From: Limosilactobacillus fermentum
GTDB taxonomy: Bacteria; Bacillota; Bacilli; Lactobacillales; Lactobacillaceae
Direction: 5' to 3'
DNA length: 64,000 bases
Assembly (NCBI RefSeq): GCF_013394085.1
Contig: NZ_CP040910.1
Coordinates: forward strand, 335,950-399,949
The notes beneath the pieces were generated by a model. It made no database searches, had not been told where the DNA came from, and worked only from the letters and a program-made list of their open reading frames with translations. Within the stretch, counting starts at the first letter, position 1, and each line of letters opens with the position of its first letter. The translations under genes were made by a program, and so were the position numbers. Positions 27,424 to 36,852 of the stretch are shown here, one piece after another.

Positions 27424-28920
27424 TTGTCAAAGAATGAAATTCGCGTTCGTTACGCTCCTAGTCCGACCGGACACCTACACATTGGGAACGCACGGACCGC
27501 ATTGTTCAACTACTTATTTGCCCGGCACAACCACGGAAAGTTTATCATCCGGATTGAAGACACCGACACCAAGCGCAACATTGCGGACGGGGAACGCAGC
27601 CAGCTCGACAACCTGAAGTGGATGGGGCTGGACTGGGATGAAGGTCCGGATAAGGGCGGCGACTTTGGTCCTTACCGCCAATCCGAACGTAAGGACATCT
27701 ATGCCCAATACATTCAAGAATTAATGGATAAGGGCCTGGCTTACAAGTCCTACATGACCGAAGAGGAACTGGAGGCCCAACGGGAAGCCCAAAAGGCGGC
27801 CCACCAAATGCCACACTATGAATACGAATATGCCGGCATGAGCGATGACCAAATCAAGGCGGCCCAAGAAGCAGCCGAAGAAAAGGGATTAAAGCCGGTC
27901 ATCCGGTTCCGGGTACCTAAGGATGAAGTCTTTGAATGGGAAGACCTGGTTAAGGGACCCATGTCGTTTGAGGCCCAATCAATTGGGGGCGACTTTGTCA
28001 TCCAAAAGCGCGACGGGATGCCAACGTACAACTTTGCCGTTGTCATTGACGACCACCTGATGAAGATCAGCCACGTGTTCCGCGGCGATGACCACGTTTC
28101 TAACACGCCAAAGCAAATGGCCATCTACCAAGCCCTGGGCTGGAAGGTACCGGAATTTGGCCACATGTCCTTGATCATCAATAACGAAACCGGTAAGAAG
28201 CTTTCCAAGCGGGACGAATCGGTGCTCCAATTCATCGAGCAATACCGCGACCTGGGGTACCTGCCGGAAGCAATGGATAACTTCATCATCCTCTTGGGCT
28301 GGTCCCCGGTTGGGGAAGACGAAATCTTCTCCTTAAAGGAATTCGTTAAGATGTACGATGAAAAGCGGCTGTCCAAGTCACCAGCCGCCTTTGACCGCAA
28401 GAAGCTCCAGTGGATCAACAACCAGTACATGAAACTTTCGTCAGCCGATGAGGTCTTCCACGTGGCCATGCCACAGCTGTTGGACGCTGGTTTGATTGAA
28501 AAGAACGCCAACCCATACAAGATGGAATGGATGCGGCGGTTAGTGGAACTCTTCAAGCGCGAAATTTCTTACGCAAGAGAAATTGTCGACTACGTTAAGC
28601 CGTTTGTGAACGGCCCGGAAGACATTTCTGAAGAAGCGAAGGCCGAAATGCAAGAAGACACCGCCCTGGTAGTGATTAAGGCCTTCCGGGACCGGGTCGC
28701 CGCCATGGACTTCATGGACGCAACCGGTGTCTTAGCCGCCATTAAGGACGTGCAAAAGAGTACCAAGGTGAAGGGGCGCAAGCTCTGGATGCCACTGCGG
28801 ATCGCCGTAACCCACGAAACGCACGGGCCGGAGTTACCGGAAAGCATCGAACTTTTTGGGCAGGAAAAGACCTTGGCCCACTTGGATGAGATGATTGCCC
28901 AGTTAGAAGAAAACAAGTAA
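27424..28920 (+). CDS. gltX: Glutamate--tRNA ligase
   Basis: Charges tRNA-Glu and, in bacteria without GlnRS, tRNA-Gln (followed by amidation). 498 aa, class I synthetase with the HIGH-like [10 protein letters not shown] (about 18) and KMSKS-like KLSKRD (about 260) motifs. The start is a TTG at 27424 with GAAAGAGGCGG upstream. A strong terminator follows. Confidence 0.96.
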   Translation: MSKNEIRVRYAPSPTGHLHIGNARTALFNYLFARHNHGKFIIRIEDTDTKRNIADGERSQLDNLKWMGLDWDEGPDKGGDFGPYRQSERKDIYAQYIQELMDKGLAYKSYMTEEELEAQREAQKAAHQMPHYEYEYAGMSDDQIKAAQEAAEEKGLKPVIRFRVPKDEVFEWEDLVKGPMSFEAQSIGGDFVIQKRDGMPTYNFAVVIDDHLMKISHVFRGDDHVSNTPKQMAIYQALGWKVPEFGHMSLIINNETGKKLSKRDESVLQFIEQYRDLGYLPEAMDNFIILLGWSPVGEDEIFSLKEFVKMYDEKRLSKSPAAFDRKKLQWINNQYMKLSSADEVFHVAMPQLLDAGLIEKNANPYKMEWMRRLVELFKREISYAREIVDYVKPFVNGPEDISEEAKAEMQEDTALVVIKAFRDRVAAMDFMDATGVLAAIKDVQKSTKVKGRKLWMPLRIAVTHETHGPELPESIELFGQEKTLAHLDEMIAQLEENK

Positions 28921-28929
28921 GCACATTGA

Positions 28930-28969
28930 AAAACCGTCCCTTAGCAAGCCAGCAAAGGGACGGTTTTTG
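28930..28969 (+). terminator. Terminator after gltX
   Basis: AAACCGTCCCTT pairs with AAGGGACGGTTT, followed by TT(G)T. Confidence 0.85.
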
Positions 28970-28987
28970 TTCCAAAAGAGGGAGCCT

Positions 28988-29557
28988 ATGGAGTCACTAA
29001 ATCAAATTAAAGCGGCCACCCAAACCGGGGTGACGGAGTTATTAGAAGCCGCCCACTTAAAGCGTGGCGACCTGTTTGTCTTGGGGCTGAGCACCAGTGA
29101 GGTGCAGGGTGAACACATCGGCCAAGATTCCAACATTGAGATTGGAAGGACGGTCGTTAAAGCGATCGTGGAATTATTGGCACCGAGGGGGATTAACCTG
29201 GCCGTGCAGGGGTGTGAACATCTTAACCGGGCCCTGGTGGTGGAACGGGCGGTGGCAGAACAACGGGGCTTGGAGATCGTGACCGTTTACCCGCAGCTGC
29301 ACGCTGGTGGGGCCGGACAGGTGGCGGCCTTTGAACTCTTTGATGATCCCGTTGAAGTTGAACACGTGGTGGCCGAGGCCGGCATTGACATTGGCGACAC
29401 CAGTATCGGCATGCAGGTTAAGTTTGTCCAGATTCCGGTGCGGACCAGCGTCAAAGAAATTGGCCAGGCCCACGTTACTTACTTACGTTCCCGGCCCAAG
29501 TTAATTGGTGGGGCGCGGGCCAAGTACGAATGGGACCCGTTTGATCAAAAGAAATAA
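28988..29557 (+). CDS. UPF0340/TIGR01440 family protein (YwlG-like)
   Basis: A 189-aa conserved protein of unknown function. It carries the family features [10 protein letters not shown], a [13 protein letters not shown] segment and [13 protein letters not shown]. Homologues are widespread in Firmicutes without an assigned activity. The ATG 28988 follows AGAGGGAG, which overlaps the gltX terminator tail, so it probably needs read-through or a weak promoter of its own. Confidence 0.85.
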   Translation: MESLNQIKAATQTGVTELLEAAHLKRGDLFVLGLSTSEVQGEHIGQDSNIEIGRTVVKAIVELLAPRGINLAVQGCEHLNRALVVERAVAEQRGLEIVTVYPQLHAGGAGQVAAFELFDDPVEVEHVVAEAGIDIGDTSIGMQVKFVQIPVRTSVKEIGQAHVTYLRSRPKLIGGARAKYEWDPFDQKK

Positions 29558-29559
29558 CA

Positions 29560-29607
29560 AACGCCCAGTGGGGTTCGGTTTAACGAAGCTCACTGGGCGT
29601 TATTTTT
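29560..29607 (+). terminator. Terminator after the YwlG-like gene
   Basis: AACGCCCAGTG (29560-29570) pairs perfectly with CACTGGGCGTT (29591-29601), followed by ATTTTT. It faces the minus-strand small-RNA terminator a few bases away. Confidence 0.85.
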
Positions 29608-29610
29608 GGC

Positions 29611-29761
29611 AATAAAAAAGCGGTGGCTTGGGAGGACCACCGCAGAGGAGTATTACGATATCTTGGGGGAGATTTCGTAAAAGTATATTTTTCGGTTACT
29701 ATTGGGAGGAGTAATTGAAAAATAATAGGTTTCGGTTAAATGTAGCTCGTTTCCTTGCTAC
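29611..29761 (-). ncRNA. Candidate small RNA with C-rich (anti-Shine-Dalgarno) hairpin loops
   Basis: Read on the minus strand from about 29761, this gene-free segment folds into consecutive hairpins: GTAGC/GCTAC (29742-29761); TTACT/AGTAA (29696-29714) with loop CCTCCCAAT; an 11-bp stem with one mismatch (29653-29680) with loop CCCCCA; a single-stranded ACTCCTCT; and an intrinsic terminator GCGGTGG/CCACCGC (29620-29643) with loop TCCTCCCAAG and a TTTTTT tail. TATAAA at plus 29764-29769 is a possible -10; the -35 is weak. Repeated CCTCC in loops is the design of sRNAs that pair with ribosome sites. No ORF of note on either strand. The region upstream to cysS (29770-29904) holds only the divergent start area. 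Confidence 0.6.
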
Positions 29762-29904
29762 GGTTTATATAGTATCAGTTGGTTGTGAAGAAAATATGAC
29801 TAAGTGCTTAATAATTATCAAACCCCATTTCTGGGTTCGCCACTGGTCCCGTCCAACTTGTGGTAAGATAGTACTATTCTAGATCGACCACTGGAGGTAA
29901 TCAC

Positions 29905-31323
29905 ATGTTGAAAATATACAACACACTCACCCGGCAAAAAGAAGAATTTCACCCCCAACAAGCAGGGATCGTTAACATGTACGTCTGTGGTCCGACCGTC
30001 TACAATTATATTCACATCGGCAACGCCCGGAGCGTGGTCGCCTTTGATACGGTGCGCCGCTACCTAGAGTTTTCTGGCTACCAAGTTAATTACGTCTCCA
30101 ACTTCACCGATGTTGATGACAAGATGATAAAGGCCGCCAAGGAGCAGGGGATCACGGTGCCAGAGTTGGCGTATAAGTACATCCAAGCCTACATGGAAGA
30201 CACCGCCGCTTTGAACGTCGAACCCGCCACTACCCACCCCCGGGCAACCGAAAACATTGACGGGATTATTTCCTTTATTGAAGACCTGATTGAAAAGGGC
30301 TACGCCTACCAAAGTGGGGGCGACGTGTACTACCGGGCCCGCAAGTTTGCCCACTATGGTCAACTGTCCGGTCAGTCCCTAGACGACCTGGAAGTCGGGG
30401 CTAGCGAACACGTTTCAACAGAAGAGGTGGCAAAAAAAAAGGACCCGCTCGATTTCGCCCTCTGGAAGGCGGCCAAGCCCGGCGAGATCAAGTGGGACTC
30501 CCCGTGGGGGGCCGGGCGCCCGGGCTGGCATATTGAGTGCTCGGTGATGTCAACCAAGTACCTGGGTGATACCCTAGACATTCACGCCGGTGGTCAGGAC
30601 CTCGAGTTCCCCCACCACGAAAATGAAATCGCCCAGAGCGAAGCCAAGACGGGCCACCGCTTCGTTAACTACTGGATGCACAACGGCTTTGTAACGATCG
30701 GTAGGGACAACGAAAAGATGAGCAAGTCCCTGGGCAACTTCGTCACGGTGCACGACTTAATTAAGGAAGTTGACCCGCAGGTGTTACGGTTCTTCATGTC
30801 AACGACCCAGTACCGGCGCCCAATTCAATACAGTCAAGAAAGCTTGGTGGAAGCCCAAGCTAACTTAGAGCACTTAAAAAACACTTACGACAACCTGGCT
30901 TACCGGCTCAAAGACGCTACGTCCGGGACCGATGGCGGCGTGCAACGGCAACTAGCGGACTTCCGGGCCCGCTTTGTGGCAGCCATGGATGATGATATTA
31001 ACGTTCAAAACGGGATTGCCGTGGTTTACGAGTTGATGCGCTTTGCTAACCAGTACGTTGAACAACGCCTGGTGCAGCGCGAACCAATCGTTGCCATTCA
31101 ATTAATGTTAAAACGGTTAGTAGCGGTCTTTGGGGTTGACCTGGCCGTTTCCGCTACTGAAATTAACGACGAAAAAATTAAGGAACTGATCGAAAAGCGC
31201 AACGCCGCCCGGGCGGAAAAAGACTTCGCTTTAAGTGACCAGATCCGCGACCAGTTAAGGGACCAGGGGATCATTTTAGAGGACACCCCCCAGGGGACCC
31301 GTTACAGAAAGGAATCAAATTAG
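29905..31323 (+). CDS. cysS: Cysteine--tRNA ligase
   Basis: 472-aa class I synthetase charging tRNA-Cys. HIGH appears as HIGNARSVV (about 38), KMSKS as KMSKSLGN (about 272). The zinc ligands are present in [19 protein letters not shown] and HHENE. GGAGGT lies 9 bases before the ATG. No T-box is visible in the short leader. It heads the conserved cysS-mrnC-rlmB cluster. Confidence 0.96.
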   Translation: MLKIYNTLTRQKEEFHPQQAGIVNMYVCGPTVYNYIHIGNARSVVAFDTVRRYLEFSGYQVNYVSNFTDVDDKMIKAAKEQGITVPELAYKYIQAYMEDTAALNVEPATTHPRATENIDGIISFIEDLIEKGYAYQSGGDVYYRARKFAHYGQLSGQSLDDLEVGASEHVSTEEVAKKKDPLDFALWKAAKPGEIKWDSPWGAGRPGWHIECSVMSTKYLGDTLDIHAGGQDLEFPHHENEIAQSEAKTGHRFVNYWMHNGFVTIGRDNEKMSKSLGNFVTVHDLIKEVDPQVLRFFMSTTQYRRPIQYSQESLVEAQANLEHLKNTYDNLAYRLKDATSGTDGGVQRQLADFRARFVAAMDDDINVQNGIAVVYELMRFANQYVEQRLVQREPIVAIQLMLKRLVAVFGVDLAVSATEINDEKIKELIEKRNAARAEKDFALSDQIRDQLRDQGIILEDTPQGTRYRKESN

Positions 31324-31329
31324 TCACCA

Positions 31330-31743
31330 ATGGAACAAGCAGATTATCAGCAATTGAACGGGATCGCCCTGGCCTATTTGGGCGACGCCGTCTATGAGGT
31401 GTTCATCCGCCAACACCTGTTAGCCCTCGGGATGAGTAAGCCTAACCGCCTGCAAAAAAAGGCCACTAACTACGTTTCGGCTAAGGCCCAGGCGGCCCTA
31501 ATCCTCAAGATGCAAGAAGAAGACTACCTGACCGAAGAAGAGTGGGCCTACTACAAACGGGGGCGTAACGCCAACAGTTACACCCACGCCAAAAATACCT
31601 CGGTCTTAACTTACCGGCAGTCAACCGGGTTTGAGGCCCTGTTTGGCTACTTGCAACTAGCTGGTCAGCAGGAGCGGGTGGCCGAACTGGCGGCGTGGTG
31701 CATCAAGCAAGTTGAACGGGGGAACCTAATCCATGAAGACTAA
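31330..31743 (+). CDS. mrnC: Mini-ribonuclease III
   Basis: 137-aa RNase III catalytic domain without the dsRNA-binding domain; in Bacillus it matures 23S rRNA. The signature [10 protein letters not shown] is at about residue 18. The nearest purine-rich site (AAAGGA, 31308-31313) is 16 bases upstream of the only usable ATG, since an in-frame stop (the cysS TAG) lies at 31321; translation is probably coupled to cysS. It overlaps rlmB by 11 bp. Confidence 0.92.
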   Translation: MEQADYQQLNGIALAYLGDAVYEVFIRQHLLALGMSKPNRLQKKATNYVSAKAQAALILKMQEEDYLTEEEWAYYKRGRNANSYTHAKNTSVLTYRQSTGFEALFGYLQLAGQQERVAELAAWCIKQVERGNLIHED

Positions 31744-32488
31744 CGAAGAAAACAGCGAATTTATCATTGGGCGCCACCCGGCGATGGCGGCTTTAAAGTC
31801 CGACCAAGAAATCAACAAGGTGTTTATCCAAAAGGGATTAAAGACCGACGCTATTGCTCAGCTGGTGAAGTCGGCTAAGGAACGGCACCTGGTCATTTCA
31901 AACGTTCCCAAGACGAAGCTGGATCAGATGACGGCCGGGCAAAACCACCAGGGGGTGGCCCTGGCCGTGGCGGCGTACCAATATGCCACCGTGGACGACC
32001 TGTTTGAAAACGCGGCCCAAAAGGATGAGGAACCCTTCTTCTTGATTTTGGATGAATTAGCAGACCCGCACAACTTGGGTTCGATTTTACGGACGGCGGA
32101 TGCGGCCGGGGTTCACGGCATCATTATCCCCAAGCGGCGGTCGGTGGGCCTGACCTCGGTGGTAGCCAAGACGTCAACGGGGGCAATCGAACACGTTCCG
32201 GTCGCCCGGGTGACCAACCTGGTTCAGGTAGCTAAAGAGTTGCAAAAAAGCGGTGTTTGGCTGTTTGGCACCGATATGCAAGGAACTGACTACCGGCGCT
32301 GGGACGCTAAGGGCGCTGTGGCGCTGGTAATTGGTAACGAGGGAAAGGGAATTTCTCCACTACTGAAAAAAACTTGTGACGAGATGCTAACAATCCCGAT
32401 GATTGGGCATGTACAAAGTTTAAATGCTTCAGTTGCGGCTAGTTTACTAATTTATCAGGGCTTTGCCACTCGTCACCCGCTCGACTAA
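31733..32488 (+). CDS. rlmB: 23S rRNA 2'-O-methyltransferase of the SpoU/TrmH family (RlmB type)
   Basis: 251-aa knotted methyltransferase that methylates rRNA from SAM. It has an N-terminal substrate-binding domain (about 1-80) and the three SpoU motifs: [30 protein letters not shown] and the [14 protein letters not shown] knot. A terminator follows. Confidence 0.93.
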   Translation: MKTNEENSEFIIGRHPAMAALKSDQEINKVFIQKGLKTDAIAQLVKSAKERHLVISNVPKTKLDQMTAGQNHQGVALAVAAYQYATVDDLFENAAQKDEEPFFLILDELADPHNLGSILRTADAAGVHGIIIPKRRSVGLTSVVAKTSTGAIEHVPVARVTNLVQVAKELQKSGVWLFGTDMQGTDYRRWDAKGAVALVIGNEGKGISPLLKKTCDEMLTIPMIGHVQSLNASVAASLLIYQGFATRHPLD

Positions 32489-32517
32489 TCATGACGACAT
32501 AAAAATAAGCGAAAGCG

Positions 32518-32548
32518 ACCCCCCAGTCCAAGTTGGGCTGGGGGTTTA
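32518..32548 (+). terminator. Terminator after rlmB
   Basis: ACCCCCCAGTCC pairs with GGGCTGGGGGTTT. Confidence 0.75.
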
Positions 32549-32575
32549 ATTGTTTGTAAGTTGATTAGCGAGAAA

Positions 32576-32610
32576 GCCAAATTGGCGAAACCAAATTTTC
32601 GCAATTTGGC
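32576..32610. promoter_or_regulatory. Large inverted repeat upstream of sigH
   Basis: GCCAAATTGGCGAAA and TTTTCGCAATTTGGC are near-perfect reverse complements (one bulged G) around a 5-base centre. It is not followed by a T run, so it is unlikely to be a terminator. It lies about 115 bp before the sigma-factor start and could be an operator or an RNA structure in the leader. Confidence 0.5.
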
Positions 32611-32726
32611 TATGAAAATTTACAAAGTGCTAAAACGCGATTTTCAGTATTTGTAAACGCTTCCGGACTTTGATAACGTAATTTATTGCAAGGGAGGAGA
32701 ATAATAAATACGGGGGAGGAAAATTC

Positions 32727-33305
32727 ATGGAAGCCTATCAATTAAGTGATGAAGAGCGGGTGGAGTTAGCTTTGATTAATGGTGCGACTAAGGGTGATAA
32801 TGAGACGTTGGGAGAACTCTTTGACCGCTACCAACCACTGGTGCGTCGGTTGTGGTTAAATTACTCAATCGCCAACCTGGATCGTCAGGACTGGCAACAA
32901 GAGGCCTTCTTGGTTTTAGACCGGGCGGTCCACAATTATCGCCAGGAACAAAGGACGCGTTTTTGCTGGTATTACCGCCAGTTACTCACCAACCGCTTGC
33001 GCGACTTGTACCGGCAAACCCGGGCGGAAAAGCGGATCCCCGCCCAACTGGTTCAAGACCTCAACGCCGAAAACGACGTGACGATGATCCAAGATCCGGT
33101 GCTAACCCCAGAGCAGATCGTAATGTGGCGGGCCAGCTACCAGGAATTTTTGGCCCAGTGTTCGACAAACGAGCGGGAAGCCTACCTACTAGAGAGTGAG
33201 GGCCGAGACTTAACGGAAATTGCGCAGGTAATGGGGTGTTCTGAACGGAAGGTGAAAAACGCCCTCCACCGGGCCCGGGCGAAGTTAAAGAAGCACCTTG
33301 GCTAG
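32727..33305 (+). CDS. sigH: RNA polymerase sigma factor (SigH/ComX-like, sigma-70 family)
   Basis: 192-aa sigma factor with region 2 (about 25-95: LFDRYQPLVRRLW, DRQDWQQEAFLVL, FCWYYRQLLTNRL) and a region 4 helix-turn-helix (about 155-190: DLTEIAQVMGCSERKVKNALHRARAKL). In lactobacilli the gene at this locus, between rlmB and rpmG-secE-nusG, is sigH, tied to competence-like gene sets. GGGGAGG precedes the ATG. Targets here are unknown. Confidence 0.85.
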   Translation: MEAYQLSDEERVELALINGATKGDNETLGELFDRYQPLVRRLWLNYSIANLDRQDWQQEAFLVLDRAVHNYRQEQRTRFCWYYRQLLTNRLRDLYRQTRAEKRIPAQLVQDLNAENDVTMIQDPVLTPEQIVMWRASYQEFLAQCSTNEREAYLLESEGRDLTEIAQVMGCSERKVKNALHRARAKLKKHLG

Positions 33306-33369
33306 GGGACACCGGTTGATCAAACCGGGTGATTCGTGCTAATCTAGAGCAGATAAGGGAGGCGATGGC

Positions 33370-33516
33370 ATGGTGAAAAAAGTGGCCCTCGAGTGCAGCG
33401 AATGCGGGCGCCGGAACTATTCCGTGCCCGCACGTCCTAACCACGAGGAGCGCTTGGAGCTCAAAAAGTTTTGCAAGCACTGCGGAAAAGTGACCGTTCA
33501 CCGGGAAACACGCTAA
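33370..33516 (+). CDS. rpmG: Ribosomal protein bL33 (zinc-binding form)
   Basis: A 48-aa protein of the large subunit, with two CxxC pairs (CSEC, CKHC) that bind zinc. AAGGGAGG (33355-33362) lies 7 bases before the ATG. It begins [17 protein letters not shown] and ends TVHRETR. The placement before secE-nusG is the usual one. Confidence 0.93.
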   Translation: MVKKVALECSECGRRNYSVPARPNHEERLELKKFCKHCGKVTVHRETR

Positions 33517-33530
33517 TTTTGGAGGAAAAC

Positions 33531-33707
33531 ATGCACCCATTGAAATTTATCGGAAGCGTTAGGGATGAAATGCACCGGGTGGTGTGGCCAACGGCAAAGG
33601 AAAACCGGCGCGATACCACCATCGTTTTATCAATTACGATCTTTTTCATTCTCTTCTTTGCCCTCTTTGGCTGGCTAATTCATCTTCTGATGTTGTTATT
33701 CGTCTAG
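33531..33707 (+). CDS. secE: Preprotein translocase subunit SecE
   Basis: 58-aa single-span component of the SecYEG channel. The conserved amphipathic segment DEMHRVVWPTAKE is followed by one membrane helix (about 32-56). GGAGG is 7 bases upstream of the ATG at 33531. Confidence 0.95.
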   Translation: MHPLKFIGSVRDEMHRVVWPTAKENRRDTTIVLSITIFFILFFALFGWLIHLLMLLFV

Positions 33708-33731
33708 CTAGTCAGCGGGCCAAAAGTTTGC

Positions 33732-33737
33732 TATACT
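33732..33737 (+). promoter_or_regulatory. Possible -10 of an internal nusG promoter
   Basis: TATACT, with only a weak TAGTCA at the -35 position 17 bp upstream (33709-33714). Confidence 0.4.
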
Positions 33738-33815
33738 AATTGATAAGGACAAAAGCTTCGTTTGCGGACGGGGTTTTTTTATTTTGCCAAAAACACTTCT
33801 AAAAGGAGAGACATC

Positions 33816-34361
33816 GTGGAAACAAACGAAAAACGTTGGTATGTTTTGCATACTTACTCCGGTTACGAAAACCGTGTTAAGAGTAACTTGGAATCCCGGG
33901 CCCAATCAATGGGGATGGAAGACTACATCTTCCAAGTGGTGGTTCCGGAAGAAACGGTTCGCCAAGTCAAGGACGGCCAAGCAAAAGAGGTCGAAGAAAA
34001 GACCTTCCCTGGTTACGTCCTAGTTGAAATGGTGATGACTGACCAAGCCTGGTACGTTGCCCGAAACACCCCTGGCGTAACTGGTTTCTTAGGTTCGCAC
34101 GGTGGGGGATCCAAGCCGACCCCGCTCCTTCCTGAAGAAGTGGATCGGATCCTAGTACGGATGGGCCAAGATGTTGCCCGCACCGATATCAACGTTGCAG
34201 TTGGTGACAACGTTAAGATCATCGCCGGGGCCTTTGCGGACCTGTCCGGGAAGGTGATCGAAGTCGACCGCGACAAGTTGAAGTTAAAAGTTGAAATTGA
34301 AATGTTTGGCCGCTTGACGACGACTGAACTAGACTTCAACCAGATCGATACGGTGGAATAA
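33816..34361 (+). CDS. nusG: Transcription termination/antitermination factor NusG
   Basis: 181 aa: an N-terminal NGN domain (KRWYVLHTYSGYENRVK...PGYVLVEM) that binds RNA polymerase and a C-terminal KOW domain (about 125-180: VGDNVKIIAGAFADLSGKV). Starts with GTG at 33816 behind AAAGGAGAG. Confidence 0.96.
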   Translation: METNEKRWYVLHTYSGYENRVKSNLESRAQSMGMEDYIFQVVVPEETVRQVKDGQAKEVEEKTFPGYVLVEMVMTDQAWYVARNTPGVTGFLGSHGGGSKPTPLLPEEVDRILVRMGQDVARTDINVAVGDNVKIIAGAFADLSGKVIEVDRDKLKLKVEIEMFGRLTTTELDFNQIDTVE

Positions 34362-34364
34362 GAC

Positions 34365-34393
34365 TTGTAATTAGGCGATGGGTGTGCTAGATT
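34365..34393 (+). promoter_or_regulatory. Promoter of rplK-rplA
   Basis: TTGTAA (34365-34370), 17-bp spacer, TAGATT (34388-34393), giving a leader of about 80 nt. Confidence 0.6.
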
Positions 34394-34415
34394 AATACGG
34401 TATGCTATCGTCATA

Positions 34416-34456
34416 CTGTGGGAGGGGCAAATTTCAATCCCCCATCATTACCACAA
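34416..34456 (+). promoter_or_regulatory. Candidate ribosomal protein L1 binding leader before rplK
   Basis: GTGGGAGGGG and CCCCCATCATTACCAC can pair around an A-rich loop. L1 autoregulates the L11 operon by binding such a mimic in many bacteria. A similar GTGGGAGG...ACCAC hairpin recurs between rplK and rplA (34951-34975). Confidence 0.45.
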
Positions 34457-34480
34457 CACGGACTAAGGAGGTTTTGTCTC

Positions 34481-34906
34481 GTGGCAAAGAAAGTAGCAAA
34501 CGTTGTCAAGTTGCAAATTCCTGCCGGTGCAGCTACACCAGCTCCGCCAGTAGGTCCTGCGCTTGGGCAAGCAGGTATTAACATTATGGGCTTCACGAAG
34601 GAATTCAACGCCCGGACCGCTGATCAAAAGGGGATGCTGATCCCAGTTGTAATCACGGTTTACGAGGATCGTTCCTTCGACTTCATTACGAAGACGCCGC
34701 CTGCTGCGGTATTACTCAAGAAGGCCGCTGGTGTTGAACACGGTTCCGGTGAACCTAACACGAACAAGGTTGCAACTGTAACCAAGGACCAAGTTAAGGA
34801 AATCGCCGAAACGAAGATGCAAGATCTAAACGCCGCTGACGTTGAAGCAGCGATGCGCATGATTGAAGGTACTGCTCGGAGCATGGGCTTCGTTGTCGAA
34901 GGCTAA
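34481..34906 (+). CDS. rplK: Ribosomal protein uL11
   Basis: 141-aa component of the GTPase-associated centre on 23S rRNA. Starts [16 protein letters not shown] from GTG 34481 behind AAGGAGG; the Pro-rich [15 protein letters not shown] loop and the C-terminal RNA-binding domain are present. Confidence 0.97.
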   Translation: MAKKVANVVKLQIPAGAATPAPPVGPALGQAGINIMGFTKEFNARTADQKGMLIPVVITVYEDRSFDFITKTPPAAVLLKKAAGVEHGSGEPNTNKVATVTKDQVKEIAETKMQDLNAADVEAAMRMIEGTARSMGFVVEG

Positions 34907-34999
34907 GACCCAGCAGTCCGGGTCACACGCTAAAACGTGCTGACCTTACGTGGGAGGTAACTCCGTTCGACCACATATTTGCAAGGAGGAAAACACAAG

Positions 35000-35692
35000 A
35001 TGGCTAAAAACCGTGGTAAGAAGTACCAAGACGCCTTAAAGAAGGTTGACAGCAAGAAGGAATACGCTGTTGACGCTGCGGTGGACTTGGTCAAGGAAAT
35101 CGACTTCGCAAACTTTGACGCAACCGTTGAAGTTGCATTTAACTTAAATGTTGACACTAAGCAAGCTGACCAACAACTTCGGGGTGCCATTGTGCTCCCG
35201 AACGGTACTGGTAAGGACCAAACCGTAATCGTTTTTGCCAAGGGTGAAAACGCTAAGGCGGCCCAAGAAGCCGGTGCTGACTTCGTTGGTGACCAAGACT
35301 TAGTTGAAAAGATTCAAGATGGCTGGCTCGACTTCGACGTTGCCATCGCCACTCCAGACATGATGCCACAAGTTGGGCGTCTTGGTCGGGTGCTTGGTCC
35401 TAAGGGCCTGATGCCAAACCCGAAGACTGGGACGGTGACGATGGACGTGGCTAAGGCCGTTTCTGACGCCAAGGCTGGTCAAGTTACTTACCGGACTGAC
35501 CGGGACGGAAACGTTGCGGTACCGTTTGGGAAGGTATCCTTTGACACCGCTAAGTTGGTTGAAAACCTGAAGACGATCGAAGACGTTGTTGTTAAGGCAC
35601 GTCCGGCAGCTGTGCGTGGTACTTACATCAAGCACGCTTCCATCGCTTCAACGTTCGGCCCGAGCGTTACCCTTGACCTGACGACTTTTTAA
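35000..35692 (+). CDS. rplA: Ribosomal protein uL1
   Basis: 230-aa protein of the L1 stalk and probable translational autoregulator. Contains the [21 protein letters not shown] signature (about 123-143). ATG 35000 behind AAGGAGG. In most relatives rplJ-rplL follow directly; here a mobile element and a permease come between. Confidence 0.97.
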   Translation: MAKNRGKKYQDALKKVDSKKEYAVDAAVDLVKEIDFANFDATVEVAFNLNVDTKQADQQLRGAIVLPNGTGKDQTVIVFAKGENAKAAQEAGADFVGDQDLVEKIQDGWLDFDVAIATPDMMPQVGRLGRVLGPKGLMPNPKTGTVTMDVAKAVSDAKAGQVTYRTDRDGNVAVPFGKVSFDTAKLVENLKTIEDVVVKARPAAVRGTYIKHASIASTFGPSVTLDLTTF

Positions 35693-35706
35693 GTTGTCGT
35701 TCAAGT

Positions 35707-35741
35707 AAAAAAGACGTGGTAACTGTACCACGTCTTTTTTT
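35707..35741 (+). terminator. Terminator of rplK-rplA
   Basis: AAAAAAGACGTGGTA pairs with TACCACGTCTTTTTTT; the IS30-type element begins within a few bases. Confidence 0.85.
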
Positions 35742-35792
35742 GTGCCGGGCGAATTTACAATTGAAATGCAACACAAAGTAAAAAAATAAACC

Positions 35793-35849
35793 CATACCGG
35801 GTAGAATATGTTTAACGACCAAATCAAACAATTCGAGGTATCCGGTATG
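35793..35849 (+). promoter_or_regulatory. Start-codon-sequestering inverted repeat of the IS30 transposase
   Basis: CATACCGG (35793-35800) is a perfect reverse complement of CCGGTATG (35842-35849), whose last three bases are the transposase ATG. Transcripts entering from rplA would fold this and mask the start; a transcript starting inside would not. Confidence 0.4.
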
Positions 35850-36833
35850 AGCTATAAACATCTTACTATAAAAGAACGTGAAATACTTATGTTTTTACGA
35901 GCTAAGGGGTTATCTATCCGGGCTGTCGCGTTACGGCTGGGGCGAAATCCAAGCACTATTTCACGGGAGTTAAAACGTTGTGCAGGTAATTATTCCCCAA
36001 GCAAAGCAGATAATGACTATCATCAAAAGCGGCAGAATTGTCACAAGAAGCGGCTATTAGACAGCCATCCACAATTACGCCGTCAAATTGTTCATTACAT
36101 CTTAGATCTGCACTGGTCACCAGAGCAGATTACCGCTCGCTTTAATAAGGAACATCAATGGTGTGTTAGCTACAACACAATTTACCGTCATATCTATCAA
36201 CACAATTTAGGTGAAAAGTACTCCTCACGTGGTGATACCGGTATTCAGCGCCATCTCAGACATAAACATCGGACCCGGCATTCAAAGAATACTAGACGAC
36301 ATCGAGAAGTACAGACCGACTATATCTCGATCCATGAGCGCCCTGGTTTTATCAACCAGCGTCAACGTATAGGTGACTGGGAAATTGATACTGTGATTGG
36401 TCGAACGGGTCACTCCATCCTTTTAACGGTTGTCGATCGGCTTAGTCGGCTTACGCTTATCAAAAAGGTTGTGCAAAAGGACTCGCAGGAGATAAATAAA
36501 GGCTTAGTTGAACTGTTAGGGGCCATTCCTAAAGAATTTGTTCATTCTATTACACCAGATCATGGGACCGAATTTCTTCATCTTGATGAAATCAGCGAAA
36601 GGTTAGGTGTTACTGTCTATTGGCCCGATCCATATTCGCCTGAACAGCGTGGAACAAATGAGAATACAAATGGATTAATCCGGGAATATTTTCCCAAGCG
36701 AACAGATATTGATAATTATACAGAACAGGACGTTGAACACTGCCAAAAGCAGTTAAATCAACGTCCTCGCAAAGTGTTAAACTATGAAACCCCATATGAA
36801 GTATTTTTTGACAAACCGTTGCACTTAGTTTGA
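35847..36833 (+). CDS. IS30-family transposase
   Basis: 328-aa DDE transposase. It has the N-terminal helix-turn-helix of the family (LTIKEREIL...LRLGRNPSTISREL, about 5-45) and the catalytic residues in GDWEIDTVIG (D), ITPDHGTEF (D) and GTNENTNGLIR (E). ATG 35847 follows GAGGTATCC. No internal stop or shift is seen, so it may be functional. Confidence 0.93.
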   Translation: MSYKHLTIKEREILMFLRAKGLSIRAVALRLGRNPSTISRELKRCAGNYSPSKADNDYHQKRQNCHKKRLLDSHPQLRRQIVHYILDLHWSPEQITARFNKEHQWCVSYNTIYRHIYQHNLGEKYSSRGDTGIQRHLRHKHRTRHSKNTRRHREVQTDYISIHERPGFINQRQRIGDWEIDTVIGRTGHSILLTVVDRLSRLTLIKKVVQKDSQEINKGLVELLGAIPKEFVHSITPDHGTEFLHLDEISERLGVTVYWPDPYSPEQRGTNENTNGLIREYFPKRTDIDNYTEQDVEHCQKQLNQRPRKVLNYETPYEVFFDKPLHLV

Positions 36834-36852
36834 CAATTCGCCCGTTAAAACG

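Larger units (their letters stand above)
35746..36844 (+). mobile_element. IS30-family insertion sequence
   Basis: About 1.1 kb bounded by 27-bp terminal inverted repeats, 35746-35772 and 36818-36844, matching at 21 of 27 positions and both beginning CGGGCGAATT and ending TGCAAC. The single gene encodes an intact DDE transposase. No target duplication is obvious, so the exact ends may differ by a few bases. The AT-richer composition contrasts with its GC-rich host genes. Confidence 0.85.

Noticed and set aside
29771-29904. Possible T-box or other riboswitch before cysS
   Set aside because: Too short and lacking the AGGGTGGNACCGCG box, specifier loop or terminator.
32655-32668. cre-like TGTAAACGCTTCCG upstream of sigH
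   Set aside because: The two mismatches fall in the conserved right half-site, and no promoter is evident beside it.
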